From Kingdonia uniflora (Eukaryota; Streptophyta; Magnoliopsida; Ranunculales; Circaeasteraceae), in the NCBI GenBank assembly GCA_014058105.1, contig JACGCM010001655.1:372001-436000 (forward strand): 64,000 nt of DNA, in the 5' to 3' direction. Position 1 is the stretch's first letter, and the number at the start of each line of letters is the position of its first letter. The notes below the pieces were generated by a model. The model was not told the origin of the DNA. It saw only the letters and a program-made list of their open reading frames with translations, and did no database searches. Positions 11,290 through 21,554 of the stretch are shown in pieces. Position numbers and translations under genes: made by a program.

Positions 11290-11545
11290 ATCCAATCACA
11301 TTATTCGTCGGTCCTCATATCATCGGATTTTATCTCAACTTCAGCAATCAGACTAGCCAACTTCTCTCGATCTACCTATTCTATCTACCTCACAAACATA
11401 CCTCATAAACTTAACAAGCATACTCTATACTCCTTCAATAAAAAACCCTTGAGCTTACATTCCCTCCCCATAATTCAGCATCGTAACCAGACGAACCAAA
11501 GATCATCCCACGAACTGCTGTAATCTTTATAGACAATCGTCCTTC
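11290..11545 (-). pseudogene. Element A antisense gene, exon 2 (degenerate)
   Basis: Translating the minus strand gives EGRLSIKITAVRGMIFGSSG and YDAELW near 11545-11465, and SLIAEVEIKSDDMRT near 11360-11310. These match copy C (IKIAKVREKIFGLLD; RLIAEVKIKLEDVRIA) and copy B (IKIIEVREIIFCLFDYDSEL). Frameshifts separate the two parts. The borders are approximate because the splice sites are not clear. Confidence 0.5.
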
Positions 11546-12500
11546 TATACAGAACGAATCCTCTCAGATCAAACAGTACCATCCTTAATCTCTCCTCCAT
11601 TTTTCTTTCATCAGACCCATGTTTATGCGTTTCTCACCAACTTTCCCCTCAAAATACATGATTTCTATGTTTTAACTTGTAGGAAAAACTCCAAATCTTA
11701 AAATCAATTATTCGTATTTATCCCCTCATCAATATACAAAATCGCAACTATATTCGACCTTACACTACCACATGTATTCCCCCTTTCGACCTATAACAGC
11801 TCAAGTTTACATATTTCCTACAATTTCTATCCCTCGCCTGTTAGACATAAATCATTTATATTAGCATGACAATGACAACACATATTCATCTCAGTTCGAA
11901 CAGCATTGCAACGTTGTTTCATCACTAATCAAACAGTTATTCAACTAACATCCAGCACATTTAAGGTCAATTCAAGAAGTTTTTCTATGCACAATTTCAA
12001 GAAAATAAACTTTATTCATATCAAACATATTACATACGATTTATAGATAACAAGCTTTCACACAGGAATACAACAAAATATTATCCGTCCAACACCGAAC
12101 TCCAGGTACTTTATAGATAACAAGTTTTCTCTATTTATTAAAAGCTACAGGTCAGTCAGGCACGACAAGGAATTATGTTTTCCAGTTCTTCTTACTTCAG
12201 TGATTTTTTACCCTGATGCAAAGAAGATAGTGGAACCAACAAAACTTTTCTTCACATGGCTCAGTTGAAGCCCAGTCAAACTCCAGGCGAGAACTATGCA
12301 ACAGTGGACTCAGTGTTGGCACCCACAAAACAAGATGAAAGGTCTTCTGAGCGTAAAACTGTGATGAAAATACGTTAGTGGGACCCTCCTTCCCGTTCTC
12401 CTCCTCCACTGCCATCGCCGCCTCTTCTATAGCCACCACCACTGAAGAGTTGGTAGAGATGAAGAGGGCCCAACATTAGAATCGATGGCAACACAAGAAA

Positions 12501-12803
12501 TTAGCATATCCGCTCCGCATATACACCTTTTCCTGCATATGAACCCATAACTTTGTTTTCCGCAAGAGAGCGGAGATAGGCCCAACGTTCCTCGCCTGTC
12601 AAGACAAAGACATAAAATCTCCATTTATAGTAGAAATCTTCCTCAGTTTCAACCGCTTCCTCTCCCGACGGGCCTTGATACATTGGAGGAACAGGGGCAG
12701 GGATTGCCATTTCCAAAGAACGATCCCCAAAGTACTTCAACTTCAACCTCTGCGCTTCAGACACAATCCTCTCTTCAAGGGCCATACTCTGAGTTTTTAC
12801 CAT
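12501..12803 (-). pseudogene. Element A antisense gene, exon 1 (YFGDRSLEM block)
   Basis: From the Met at 12803: MVKTQSMALEERIVSEAQRL, then KYFGDRSLEMAIPAPVPPMY and FYYKWRFYVFVLTGEERWAY, ending SLAENKVMG. Copies B (40449-about 40170) and C (44743-about 45060) carry the same block close to the 3' LTR. The upstream residues (12899-12804) are open but not conserved, so the start at 12803 is preferred. No database family is recalled for this block. Confidence 0.65.
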
Positions 12804-13086
12804 CTCAGAGAAAGTTACGCATGCAAGAATTGTTCCAAAGAGTTGATCAAGGTACTCTTCATATAACCCTAACTTTATTGTGCAAGTACATTTTCCCAAG
12901 CGTCATCATTTATTACGGATACGACTATTCAAACGCAACTGTCACATACATCCACATCATCATTTAATACCCATCACTTCTAAATATCATATAATTTCCA
13001 TCCAGTCAAACGCCATCATTGCTCCATTTCGAATTTAAAACTTTTAACATATTCTTTCCCAACCAAAGTTACTCGTGACTTCGGTT
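12804..13086. other. Element A: stretch between antisense exon 1 and polypurine tract
   Basis: No coding signal recognised. It should hold the promoter and leader of the antisense gene. The Tat-family motif CGTGACTTCGGTTGCGAGGG near 13073 parallels the same place in element C (44425-44440, reverse strand). Confidence 0.35.
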
Positions 13087-13099
13087 GCGAGGGGGCGAT
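13087..13099 (+). other. Polypurine tract of element A
   Basis: GCGAGGGGGCGAT directly precedes the right LTR, as in element B (GAGGGGGCAAT) and element C (GAGGGGGTAAT on the minus strand). It primes plus-strand DNA synthesis in LTR retrotransposons. Confidence 0.7.
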
Positions 13100-13678
13100 T
13101 ATAGGGACTTATCCCTCGATCTCACTCAAAATCAAGTTCATCAAGTTTGAATTACCTACATATCAGGCTCACGTAATTTTAGCACTTGACACTCCAGTCA
13201 ACATCATAAACAATCCCAAGAACTACTTAAGAAACTACATCAAGCTAAACCCAGAAAACGTTATACAATCAAAGACACCTGTCTTCCATTAACTTGTCAG
13301 TTATTCAGTCAACTGCCAAAAACCACATTATTTGGAAAATGTGTTCTAGCACGATGAGAAGATGTGGAGAAGTCTATAAAAGGAAAAAGTTTCAGAAAAG
13401 ACATGAACCAGAAAAATTATTCAAAACTTCTTATTTATGAGATCAAAAACATTTTTATGTTCTAGAGATCACTTGTAATAAAGATATCCACTCAAAGCAA
13501 TAAAGATACTTTTACAAAAATCCTTCATTAGAGGTTATGGTTTTTTACCTGTTCAGTGGTTTTCCATGCTAAAAGCACATGTTCTCATTTCTTACTTTCT
13601 ATTAGAGTATTATTGCAGGTTCATTGGTGTGATAGCTAATTCCTAATCAAATCGAGCTTACGGAATTTGGCCATTACA
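13100..13678 (+). repeat. Element A right (3') LTR
   Basis: 579 bases from TATAGGGACTTATCCCTCGA (the usual TG start mutated to TA) to GGCCATTACA. It has a TATA box at 13375-13383 and AATAAAG signals near 13500. The same start and end motifs appear in the LTRs of B and C, so all three are related families. Confidence 0.9.
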
Positions 13679-14207
13679 AAGAGGGATCAGATTCTATGGT
13701 ACAACGGGTTTCAAAGTTTTAAAGCAATTGTAAATAAATCTCTGGTTCGAAGAGGTTCCTTACCTTTAGATAACAATAATCTTCCAAAAAAATTGTATTT
13801 TCATTGCTCTAGCCCGAGATTGTAATCCTCATCCGCAACTGAAAATGACACGTAATCTCCTTTGATACATGGGGGAAGAAGAGCAATAAGATTGAAATCG
13901 AGGTTTAGGTTTCGATTTAGGGAATCATCGAACGATTTGGGCTTTTCGATTTGGGGCTTTTGATGTGTTGGTGGATCAAAATTCTTCCAAGAACAAAAAA
14001 TAGATTTGATTTTTCTCGACCCAATTTAGAACAGATCTTTGATTCGGATTATTATAATAAATGGCCTAAATCTAATTGTTCAAGTCATCCAAGGTAACGA
14101 ATTGAGGGAGCACATGAGGTATTTTAGTAGCGTAAGGATTGAAATTTCCTTGTCCTTCTGGGACCAACCTCTCTCTTACAGGTCGCCTCAAAAGGGTAGT
14201 AGGGTCA
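13679..14207. other. No recognised feature
   Basis: No open frame of note and no repeat ends. It may hold flanking DNA of element A or further decayed internal sequence of the minus-strand element E. Confidence 0.4.
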
Positions 14208-14673
14208 GATGCTGAGTTCATCAACTACCCTTTGTGGTTGATGCCGATGGTGTGTGTCCAAAGTGTTGTGATACTCTGTCTGGGTTTCTTGATTGCGGTC
14301 TCGGAGTTTGGTTTCGTTCTTCCCTTGGTCCAGTCTCCCTTTGAGATGCTCTTGATCGGTGATCACTTCGGGCTAGTATGAGTGACCCTTGTCGAGTAGT
14401 GAATCGGTCATGCTGTCTTCGCAGAGTTTCTATTTCATTTTGATGGGTGTGGCTTTTTTGCTCCCGGGCTTTCCCCCTCTCATCTCTCTCGACTTAGAGG
14501 GTTTGAGCTTGAATTTTTTGATCTTCGAGCCGTTGTATTCTATCAGATTTTATATATTTTTGGAGCTCAAAAATAATATTGTGTAAGTTATCGGTTTCAT
14601 GCAAAACAGTTGCTAGAATGTCCATATTTTTCCTCTGGGTACTGGAAGCACTTTTAAGGTTCATGTTGGTCAT
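14208..14673 (-). pseudogene. Element E: gag N-terminal fragment of a gypsy retrotransposon
   Basis: From ATG at 14673 the minus strand reads MTNMNLKSASSTQRKNMDIL, a helical stretch ending IQRLEDQKIQAQTL, a stop, then about 90 further in-frame codons rich in Arg, Gln and Ser (ETLRRQHDRF; SDHRSRASQRETGPREERNQ). This is the pattern of plant gypsy Gag N-termini: a coiled coil, then a basic low-complexity region. It begins 45 bases inside a primer site and LTR on the same strand, which supports the assignment. Nothing of the gag core or pol follows. Confidence 0.55.
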
Positions 14674-14717
14674 AGTGGTGACATTTTAGGATGATATTTT
14701 GATAGGGAAAAAAGTGG

Positions 14718-14738
14718 AATTCCCACAGACGACGCCAA
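14718..14738 (-). other. Primer-binding site of element E
   Basis: On the minus strand TGGCGTCGTCTGTGGGAATT, close to the element A site (TGGCGCCGTCTGTGGGAA). It lies next to an LTR end reading CCATTATA. Confidence 0.65.
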
Positions 14739-14739
14739 T

Positions 14740-15238
14740 TATAATGGCTAGTTTTTCTAATTAGTAAACCTTGCCTATACTAAGGTAAAGAAGTATGATA
14801 TAAATGTAAATAAAAGCTAACATACAATAGATTTTATGTGGAAACTCCGTATAGCCTGAGAAAAAGTGTGACCTCGAGGAGGTTTTTGAGAGGCAAATCC
14901 ACTATATGCTAATTTATTACACTTGTAGAGAAATTTGGTTTGTGAGTATCTAAAGAGGAGAAGAATCCATCCTGATTGACATATGCTCTGCCTATTTTTA
15001 TAGTTGGATACAGGCAATTACAAACACATAATATTTTGCCTAACTTTTGGGGAGGTGGGTAAACTTTATGGAGTACGTACAACGGTTACATTTGACCAAG
15101 TGCAACGGCTACTATGGAGGTCGAGCCTCTAGCAATAGATTTAGAATACTCTTGAGATATAGTTGTGTATATGATCAAATAACTTTGATATGCCTCTAAT
15201 AGTTCTTTATTATTAAATCTGGGGAATATCCTACTACA
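14740..15238 (-). repeat. Element E LTR (minus strand)
   Basis: On the minus strand it runs from TGTAGTAGGATATTCC (15238) to GCCATTATA (14740), about 499 bases, and abuts the primer site. A TATAAAAATAG box lies at 14992-15002 on the minus strand. Only one LTR is seen, so the element is a remnant. The outer end is inferred from the TG start. Confidence 0.6.
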
Positions 15239-15768
15239 GTTTCATCTCTCGAAGTTCTTTGAATTACAGGTAGACACTTTGCAAGTGATTGGTATACTCT
15301 CTGGTACAATGTTACCTCTATCTTTCTTGAAATTAAAGTTGTGCGGTGTTAGTGTTTATATACCCATATTGCATAAATTTTGCAGCTTGGTGACTAAGAA
15401 TCGGGTGTAGTTGGTAATTGGGTTTTTGTGATCAAGTATGGGTGTTATCTGCTTAGTTATTTTGCTCGGTGGATTGTGTTATGATAAAAGTATACAGTAG
15501 TGGTTTGTGTTTTGGAGATTAGGGATTTATAGATGGAGATTGGGGTTTAGTATGGTGGTGATTACTTGAAGAATTCACGGTGGTGGTTGTGTTGCTGTTT
15601 GGGTTTTTATTTGCAGCTTGGCTTTCGAGTTGGGTATGTGATTATGATTATTGGCGATTGAGATTTTGATGGTGACTATACTCGTTGGGGTGTGATTAGG
15701 TGACGAGTTCACAATGTTGGTTTATGTTGGCTTTTGGCTTGTGTATTTGAGTTTGTTTTGATTAAAAT
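15239..15768. other. No recognised feature (GT-rich)
   Basis: Long GT-rich stretch (for example 15430-15720) without coding potential or clear repeat structure. It could be internal sequence of the Sirevirus-like relic that follows. Confidence 0.35.
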
Positions 15769-16921
15769 ATGGCACCCAAGGGCTGAACGGGAACCAAGTG
15801 ACCACGCTTTGACGAAACGGTCGTTACGGATGGTGAAAGAGTAGGAGCTCAACCAGAGTATTGGAGTACGGACAAGGGCTTTAAAGATAAGCGGATTGTC
15901 AAAGAGCAACTAGTAGATATCAAAAGTCTTTATGAGCTTAATGAGGGTTACGCGGGGGTGTTTGCAATGCTCAGAGCAAAAGGATGGATCTAGATTTTTA
16001 ATCTTACTGAAAAAGGTATATCCTCAACTTATTCGATTATTTTATGCCACTTTGAAAGTTACTTTTATAACAAGAATACTTGAGAGTCGTTATTTTGTGG
16101 TAACTATAGAGGGGTAGAATATGAGGTACATCAGGCCAGAATTTATGAAGTTTTGGGTTTTACATCATCTCACAGAGTTAGTCATCCCAAGTGCATTTGG
16201 CCCATGACATCTTATCCATTGTTGGCTTCTACTACTGAGGGTAAGATTCTTGTTCATCTTGAATTGTCTTAAATAGTTATTGATATCACAAATCAAAATG
16301 TCTTATATACTAGAATGGGAACTATTTTTTGAAAGATGTTAGATGATGAGTCTCATCTTGTGCATAGTATTGTTATATTAATATTATCCCCCAAGGTCAC
16401 AAAAAAATGAACTCCCAGAGCGGATGAAAGTATTTCTCTATGCCTTCAAGAATTATGCAAAAGTTATTCTCGCTAACATCATCATTGAAGAGATGAAAGA
16501 CGCAAGCACTTAGACGACGTCACAGACTTCATTACCTTTTACACGACTTGTGATATAGATTCTCAGTATGGCTGGGTACATGTTGTATCCTAATGAGCCA
16601 GAAGATATGAAGATAGAGAAATTGAATGCCAGTAACTATCGTAAGAGTGCATCTCATCTTCCTTCTGTACTACCATCTGAGCCAGCTCATCGAGGAGAGC
16701 ATGTAGGTTCATCAAGCTCAGCTACACAAACTCAGGGGGTGTTTACTCTTCATGATGTTGGGGGCATGCTTCAGACCTTGACAGTGACTATGAGGGAGGT
16801 GAAGACCAAGCTGGGAGATATTGATACACGACTTGGTATAGTGGAGACAGAGGTTCGATGTCTGTGTCAGCTACAGGGGTGTCATAATTTTGGTCGCAGT
16901 GCTGGGTCTTGGGATATTTGA
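15769..16921 (+). pseudogene. Decayed plant transposon-protein ORF, possibly the extra ORF of a Sirevirus-like element
   Basis: From ATG at 15769 one frame reads MAPKG, with early stops, then FDETVVTDGERVGAQPEYWS and IVKEQLVDIKSLYELNEGYA. After a frameshift come a FYATLKVTF-like piece, YEVHQARIYEVLGF and RMGTIF...KMLDDESHLVHS. This order recalls the 'putative plant transposon protein' domain (PF20167-like, from memory). A last open stretch (16568-16921) has a Ser/Thr-rich linker and a helix of Leu/Val heptads (GGMLQTLTVTMREVKTKL). A hairpin, purine tract and copia-type LTR follow, so it may be the ORF downstream of pol in that element. Identity is uncertain. Confidence 0.4.
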
Positions 16922-17335
16922 TGTCACAGGATCTTTAGACTTATGTTGTCTATTTTATTTTAGCTTTAGTTTCTCCTTTGTCTGGCTAGTTTCATTTTGG
17001 GTGCACCTGTGATAGTAATTCATGTACACACATTAGAAGTATGTTTTATGCTATCTTATATTTCTTTGTTTGCCAAGTGGACCAAATTTTTCATTGTTTT
17101 AGATAGTAGTTTAGAGTTGATATATATTTTTTCCGTGAAAAAAGGGACAAAAATAAGTATCCCTGACAAGATATAAGATCATGCTTTTCCAGTTTGGTAT
17201 ATTTATGATCATGTTTTTCAATGTTTAGAGATTTTTTTAAGTTCTTCTTTACACACGTATCATAAACTTGTTTGTTGTATCTGCAGATATTAAAGAATAG
17301 CTGTTTAATACATTTTGGAGTATAAAAGATCATGC
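16922..17335. other. Non-coding stretch before hairpin
   Basis: T-rich sequence with no coding signal. It is probably the 3' untranslated part of the same Sirevirus-like relic. Confidence 0.3.
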
Positions 17336-17392
17336 TTTCATCAATACGTTCAATCTCTAGACCTTTTCTGCGGATTGAACGTATTAATGAAA
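17336..17392. repeat. Near-perfect inverted repeat (hairpin)
   Basis: Arms 17336-17355 and 17373-17392 are reverse complements at 19 of 20 positions (core CAATACGTTCAATC), with a 17-base loop. It lies about 110 bases before the purine tract at 17489. Conserved palindromes in this non-coding region are known from Sireviruses. Confidence 0.75.
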
Positions 17393-17488
17393 CGGGTGGT
17401 GTCTTTTTAAGTTCAAGGTTGTCTCTGTGTCTTGGAAGTATTATAGATTATTGTTTAGGTCCTAAATTTTATTTCGTCACGAAATGAA

Positions 17489-17502
17489 CTAAAAGGGGAG
17501 AT
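17489..17502 (+). other. Polypurine tract before copia-type LTR
   Basis: CTAAAAGGGGAGAT immediately precedes TGAAAAATTTTAG at 17503. An AAAGGGGAGATTG run at this position is typical of Sirevirus 3' LTR junctions. Confidence 0.55.
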
Positions 17503-18585
17503 TGAAAAATTTTAGTTTGTCTCATTTCGTGTATGTTGAGTCTCGTGGTTGTCTCAGCAGAAGAAGCCAACAAAATTAAAACCGCTGGACAAGTGATCTA
17601 TAACCAACGACCGTCAAGGTAAGTTAGCAAGTAAAACTTTGATAAAGTAAAAGCCAAGATTATTTGATCTTAGATAAATTTCATTTTCAAAACTTGAAGA
17701 ATCAAACTTTTTAGACTATTATGTATTCAAGGCTATTTTGCTTATCTCGTTCAAATGAGTTTTAGAGTCGTTCGAACGACTTTAGGAAAAAAAAAAAATT
17801 TCAAAGAGTTTAAACTATCTTGTTTTATAAGTTATTTTACGTATCTCGTTCGAACGAGTTTTAGAGTCGTTCGAACGACTTCTGGGAAAAATTGGTTTTT
17901 AAAAGAGTTTTATCTACCTTGGTTTTAAGCCATTTTGAGAGCCTCATTCGAACGACTTTGGTTCTTGTTCAAGCGACTTCTGGGAAAAATATTTTGTTCA
18001 AAAGAGTTTTATCTACTTGGTTTTGAGGCTATTTTGGGAGCCTCGTTCAAATGAGTTTGGATCTCGTTAAAACGAATGTCGGGAAAAACTATTTTTACTA
18101 TTTAAATAAACCCTGTTTTGCTTTTTGTTTCACCAAGTTTTTTAGGGCTTTTATGTCTATCAGAGAGGCTAACTAAGATCAATGAGAGAAAATATAAAAT
18201 CTTGATCTTAATATTGAAATAGTAAAATTCTACTTCCCTCATGATTTGATAAAGTAATTCGAATAAGGTGATATTTGTTGCCAAATCAAGGGGTATCGTT
18301 ACGAAAACGAAGGTGATAGAGCGTGAAGCTTGAGTCAGAAGAAAGATAATTACGAGATGGGTTTATGGAGTCTGTAAGTACTTTTCAGATTGCAACTCTT
18401 TTTATTAGTGGATTTTCGTTCATCGACACCCACCTGTGGTTTTTCTCATGAGTAAAGAGTTTCCACAGTGTTAAAAATTGCCCGGGTCTTTTCTTTATTT
18501 GTTATAATTATTGGTTGAATTTGTTTATCTCTAGAACGTTGATTGCCCGGAATAGTTCTGACCTAATTTCTTGAAGTACATTAAA
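17503..18585 (+). repeat. Copia (Sirevirus-like) LTR, approximate end
   Basis: Starts TGAAAAATTTTAG after a purine tract. Near 18430-18500 it has the CTGTGGTTTTTCTC...GAGTTTCCACAGTGTTAAA stretch common in the R region of plant copia LTRs. The 3' border is not sharp and no primer-binding site follows, so it is either a 3' LTR with lost flank or a solo LTR. It contains the repeats at 17740-18090. Confidence 0.5.
17740..18090 (+). repeat. Four tandem repeats of about 95-100 bp with TTCGAACGA palindromes
   Basis: Each unit has CTCGTTCGAACGAGTTT, then a second TCGTTCGAACGAC or variant, then GGGAAAAA and a T-rich filler with AAGAGTTT.AT.TAC. Unit starts are near 17746, 17839, 17943 and 18043. Units 1 and 2 keep near-perfect palindromes; units 3 and 4 have decayed ones. 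The block lies inside the LTR, upstream of its expected transcription start. Confidence 0.75.
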
Positions 18586-18846
18586 TATGAGCCTATAGAA
18601 TTTTAGTAAGAAGGTAAATATTTGATGCCTATTGAGATTAATTTATAAAAAAAAAATATTGATTGTTTTTAGAGGATGATTAAGTCCCAATCTTCAAAAC
18701 ACTGGTAGCAAAACATAGTAATAGATTTGGTATATTATCTTTACAACTGGCCGACTATTGGTATAATTTACTAGGTTGGCGAGTTTGGCTCACTGCAAAA
18801 TCTAATGCAAATATAAAAATACAAGTACCAAGGTATGTGCAAGATA
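18586..18846. other. No recognised feature
   Basis: Spacer between the Sirevirus-like LTR and copia element F. AT-rich, no open frame or repeat seen. Confidence 0.3.
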
Positions 18847-19027
18847 TGAAGGCTTACACATTAGTGAGAAAACAAAAGACGGATTTCATTGATTTAATCT
18901 GAGTTTAAAGAGATGTATTTATAGCTAGAAACAATTGAACAGTTGTAACTAATCATAATAGAATAACAGACTGCTAGTTGACAATTACAACAGACAGTTG
19001 GTTAACTAACTTTTATTGGTTAATACA
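18847..19027 (-). repeat. Element F left LTR (3' LTR of the element)
   Basis: 181 bases; on the minus strand it starts TGTATTAACCAATAAAAG, has a CTATAAATACATCTC TATA box, and ends AATGTGTAAGCCTTCA. The last 50 bases match the right LTR (TTAC.CATTAG.GAG). It abuts the GAGGGGGTG tract. Confidence 0.75.
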
Positions 19028-20556
19028 CCCCCTCAAGCTGAAGGGAGAGGAGAGGACAGAAAGCTTGGACTGTAATTGAGTAAACCTCTGACTGGATATT
19101 CCTTTGGTGAAGATATCCGCTACTTGATCTTGAGTACAAAGATATTTGATCTGAAGTAATTTAAGGAGAACCAGCTCTCTAATATAGTGATAGTCTACTT
19201 CAATATGTTTTGATCTAGCATGAAAAACTGGATTCGAGGCAAAAGCAATGGCACTAATGTTGTCACACCATAAAGTAGGGGGAGCAGAAAGGGAAAACTG
19301 CAAGTCTTTAATTAAAGAGCATAACCAACTGATTTCTGCTGCAGTATTTGTCAGTGATCTATACTCAGACTCAGTGAATAACCTTGCAACTGTAGGCTGC
19401 TTCTTTAAACTCCAAGAAATAGGATTATTGCCGAAGAAAATACAAAAATCACTTGCAGACCTTCTATTATTTGGGCAGCCAGCCCAATCTGCATCAGAAT
19501 AAGCAGTGATTGTAGTAGATCCTTTTGTGAAATATATACCATGAGTAATAGTGCCCTTAAGAAACCTCAATATTCTTTTAGTTGCTGTCATGTGAGAGGT
19601 TCTGGGCTTGTGCATTTGTTGACATACCTGATTTACAGCAAAGGATAGATCAGGTCTGGTCCAAGTTAGATATTGTAAAACCCCAACAACGGATCTATAT
19701 TCTGCAGCATTCTGTAGGAGGTCTCCACTGTATGCATTTAATTTGAATCCAGAAGAGGCTGGTGTACTACAGGGTTTTGCTCCATCCATTGATGACTTTT
19801 CTAGTAAATCGATGGCATATTTAGACTGGCATAAGAATAACCCTTTAAAGGTTCTGTTTACTTCTAGACCAAGAAAATAGTGTAATGGTCCAAAATCCTT
19901 AATAGCAAATCTTGCACCAAGTTGATTTATCTCAAAGTTGCAGTAAGTAGATGAGTTCCCAGTAATGATGATATCATCTACGTCTACTAAGATAAAAGTA
20001 ATTGAGGTGCTTCATGTCTAGAAAATAGTAAAGAATCAACTGATAAAGTATCGAATCCAATGGCAAGCAAACAGTTTAATAGTTCTTCATACCATGCACT
20101 AGGAGCCTGTTTTAAGCCATAAAGAGATCTATGGAGTGTGCAGACATAAGAGGGGAGCTCAAGATTGATGAAGCCTGGAGGTTGGACCTTGTAGACCTCT
20201 TCATTTAAATGTCGATGCAAAAAGGCATTTCTGACATCCAATTGTTTTATATCCTAATCAAATTGAAGAGCTATAGAAATAACAAGTCCAATTGTAGAAG
20301 GTTTGACCACTAGGGAGAAAGTATCTGTGAAGTCAATACCTTGGAGTTGGTGATATCCTTTTGTAACCAATCTGTCTTTATATCTTTCAATTATTCCATC
20401 TAATTTGGATTTGAGTTTGAATACCCAGTTACACCCTAAAACATATTGCTGAGAGTGTGGTGGAACTAGGGACCATGTACCTGTCTTTTGTAAAGCATTA
20501 AATTCAGTAGTCATTGCTTGTCTCCAATTTATGTCTTTGACTGCTTGACAAAACAA
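19028..20556 (-). pseudogene. Element F copia pol: reverse transcriptase and RNase H
   Basis: Begins WRQAMTTEFNAL...TGTWSLVP, then CNWVFKLK, DRLVTKGYHQLQGIDF, QLDVRNAFLH, PPGF and SLYGLKQAPSAWYE, all in the order of copia reverse transcriptase. The catalytic motif reads VDVDDIIITG where VYVDD is usual, so the Tyr is lost while both Asp remain. A frameshift (near 20020) and a stop (near 20254) break it. RNase H (19789-19013) is open for 258 codons with ATKRILRFLKGT, AYSDADWAGCP, SLKKQPTVAR, WCDNISAI and KHIEVDYHYIRE. The frame runs into the LTR before stopping. Integrase and protease are absent. Confidence 0.9.
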
Positions 20557-20582
20557 GTTGGAACAGACATAATTGATTTTGT

Positions 20583-21431
20583 TTATGAAAGAAGAGCTTG
20601 GGGAATAGGATGTCTGGTAGTATTGAAGGTTTTTGGTTTGTATATACCCTTTTTAGACCTGGTAGACATGTGATGAAAGCATGTTATAGTAGAAGGTTGA
20701 GTAGCAGAGGATCTTTGGCTTGTGGGAGGTCTGATTGGAATTGTAGTTGTGATAGTAGAGGTTGGGTGGAAGAGACGATGCAGCAGATGGTATGATTGGA
20801 GGAGTGTCAAGTGGTATAGTAGGTAGAGATGGAGGATTACTAGGTACAGCATCAATATGAATTGGTAGTGAGAAAGAGGGAAGAAAGAGAGGCAGCATTG
20901 GAGTTGAAGATGGAGAAATACCTTGAATAGTATTTGTTTCCTTGAGAACCAGAGGCCGCAAGATTGTCGATGATCTACTTCATGTTCTAGAGCAGCAATT
21001 GTATCACTGTTCTTCGGCAGGTTTCGAAGTCTACACTTCAATTGCATAACATGAGATCTAGAAATTGAAGAAAACCTTTGTTCAAGAGTTCTCCACAGTG
21101 TTTCTGATTTTGGAAGTTCAACTACATAGGGAAGAAGACCTTCTGATAATGTAGCATTCATCCAAATCCGCAAAGTCTGATCTTGCTTCATCCAATCGTT
21201 GAAATCAAGGTTTGGAGAGAGGTCTCAAGTACCTGATTGAGATGTTGTTGTGATAAATTCAAGGGGGCAAGGTTTAGATCCATCAACGAAAACAAGCAAG
21301 TCACAGCTTCGAAGAATCGGGAGAAACAATGATATCCAGAGGATGTAGTTATCCTTGGTGAGCTTGATCGGGACGAGATTGGTGATGTTGTGAATCGCCA
21401 TTAGAGAGCTTGAGTGTGTTTGTGTAGCCAT
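20583..21431 (-). pseudogene. Element F copia gag, joined to the spacer before RT
   Basis: Starts at 21431 (MATQTHSSSLMAIHNITNLV; then KLTKDNYILWISLFLPILRS), typical of copia Gag. After a stop and shift near 21225 it continues as LRIWMNATLSEGLLPYVVEL, TLWRTLEQRFSSISRSHVMQ and LKCRLRNLP. Near 20990 the gag helix stops and the next residues belong to the Pro/Ser/Thr-rich linker that normally lies between integrase and reverse transcriptase, so a deletion removed gag's end, protease and integrase. Confidence 0.8.
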
Positions 21432-21554
21432 TGATGAGCCCTGAGAGATTAAATTGAGCAAAAATTAGGGATTTGAGTTTGAGATTGGGAAAAACTTAGA
21501 AAAATTAAGGTTTTAGGGATCGTTTGATCGAAGGATATGGTGGCTCTAATACCA

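Larger units (their letters stand above)
7477..12899 (-). pseudogene. Element A antisense gene: multi-exon PF04195-like/coiled-coil protein, decayed
   Basis: A gene on the strand opposite to gag-pol and convergent with it. By comparison with copies B, C and D the exons are: 1 (12803-12501), 2 (about 11545-11290), 3 (11009-10586), 4+5 fused (10380-9841), 6 (9766-about 9366), 7 (about 9262-9160), 8 (about 8870-7477). The exon 3 donor, the exon 5 donor (GTAAGT at 9841), the exon 6 acceptor (TTTTTGTAG) and the exon 6 donor (AAG/GTAAGG) are canonical and match positions in B or C. Most of exon 4 and the following intron are deleted, so the central domain is missing. The tail is coiled coil and ends AEKNPL. 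Stops (for example TAG near 10275) make it a pseudogene. Function is unknown; a role in the element or its regulation is only inferred. Confidence 0.75.
3680..13678 (+). mobile_element. Element A: Ty3/gypsy retrotransposon, Tat type, with antisense gene
   Basis: An LTR retrotransposon bounded by a partial left LTR (3680-4024) and a full right LTR (13100-13678), which look about 90% alike by eye. Between them are a primer-binding site (4027), a gag-pol remnant on the plus strand (4097-6297), a 160-bp tandem-repeat block (6460-7440), an intron-containing gene on the minus strand (7477-12899), and a polypurine tract (13087-13099). A second RNase H domain before integrase and an antisense gene downstream of pol are features of the Tat lineage. 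The element is dead: gag through reverse transcriptase is deleted and stops are frequent. Confidence 0.9.

Noticed and set aside
14139..14586. Two hydrophobic plus-strand frames, possible membrane protein
   Set aside because: Opposite strand of the element E gag fragment, whose frame is supported by its position beside a primer site and LTR.
19248..19502. Plus-strand frame of 84 codons
   Set aside because: Shadow of copia RNase H on the minus strand.
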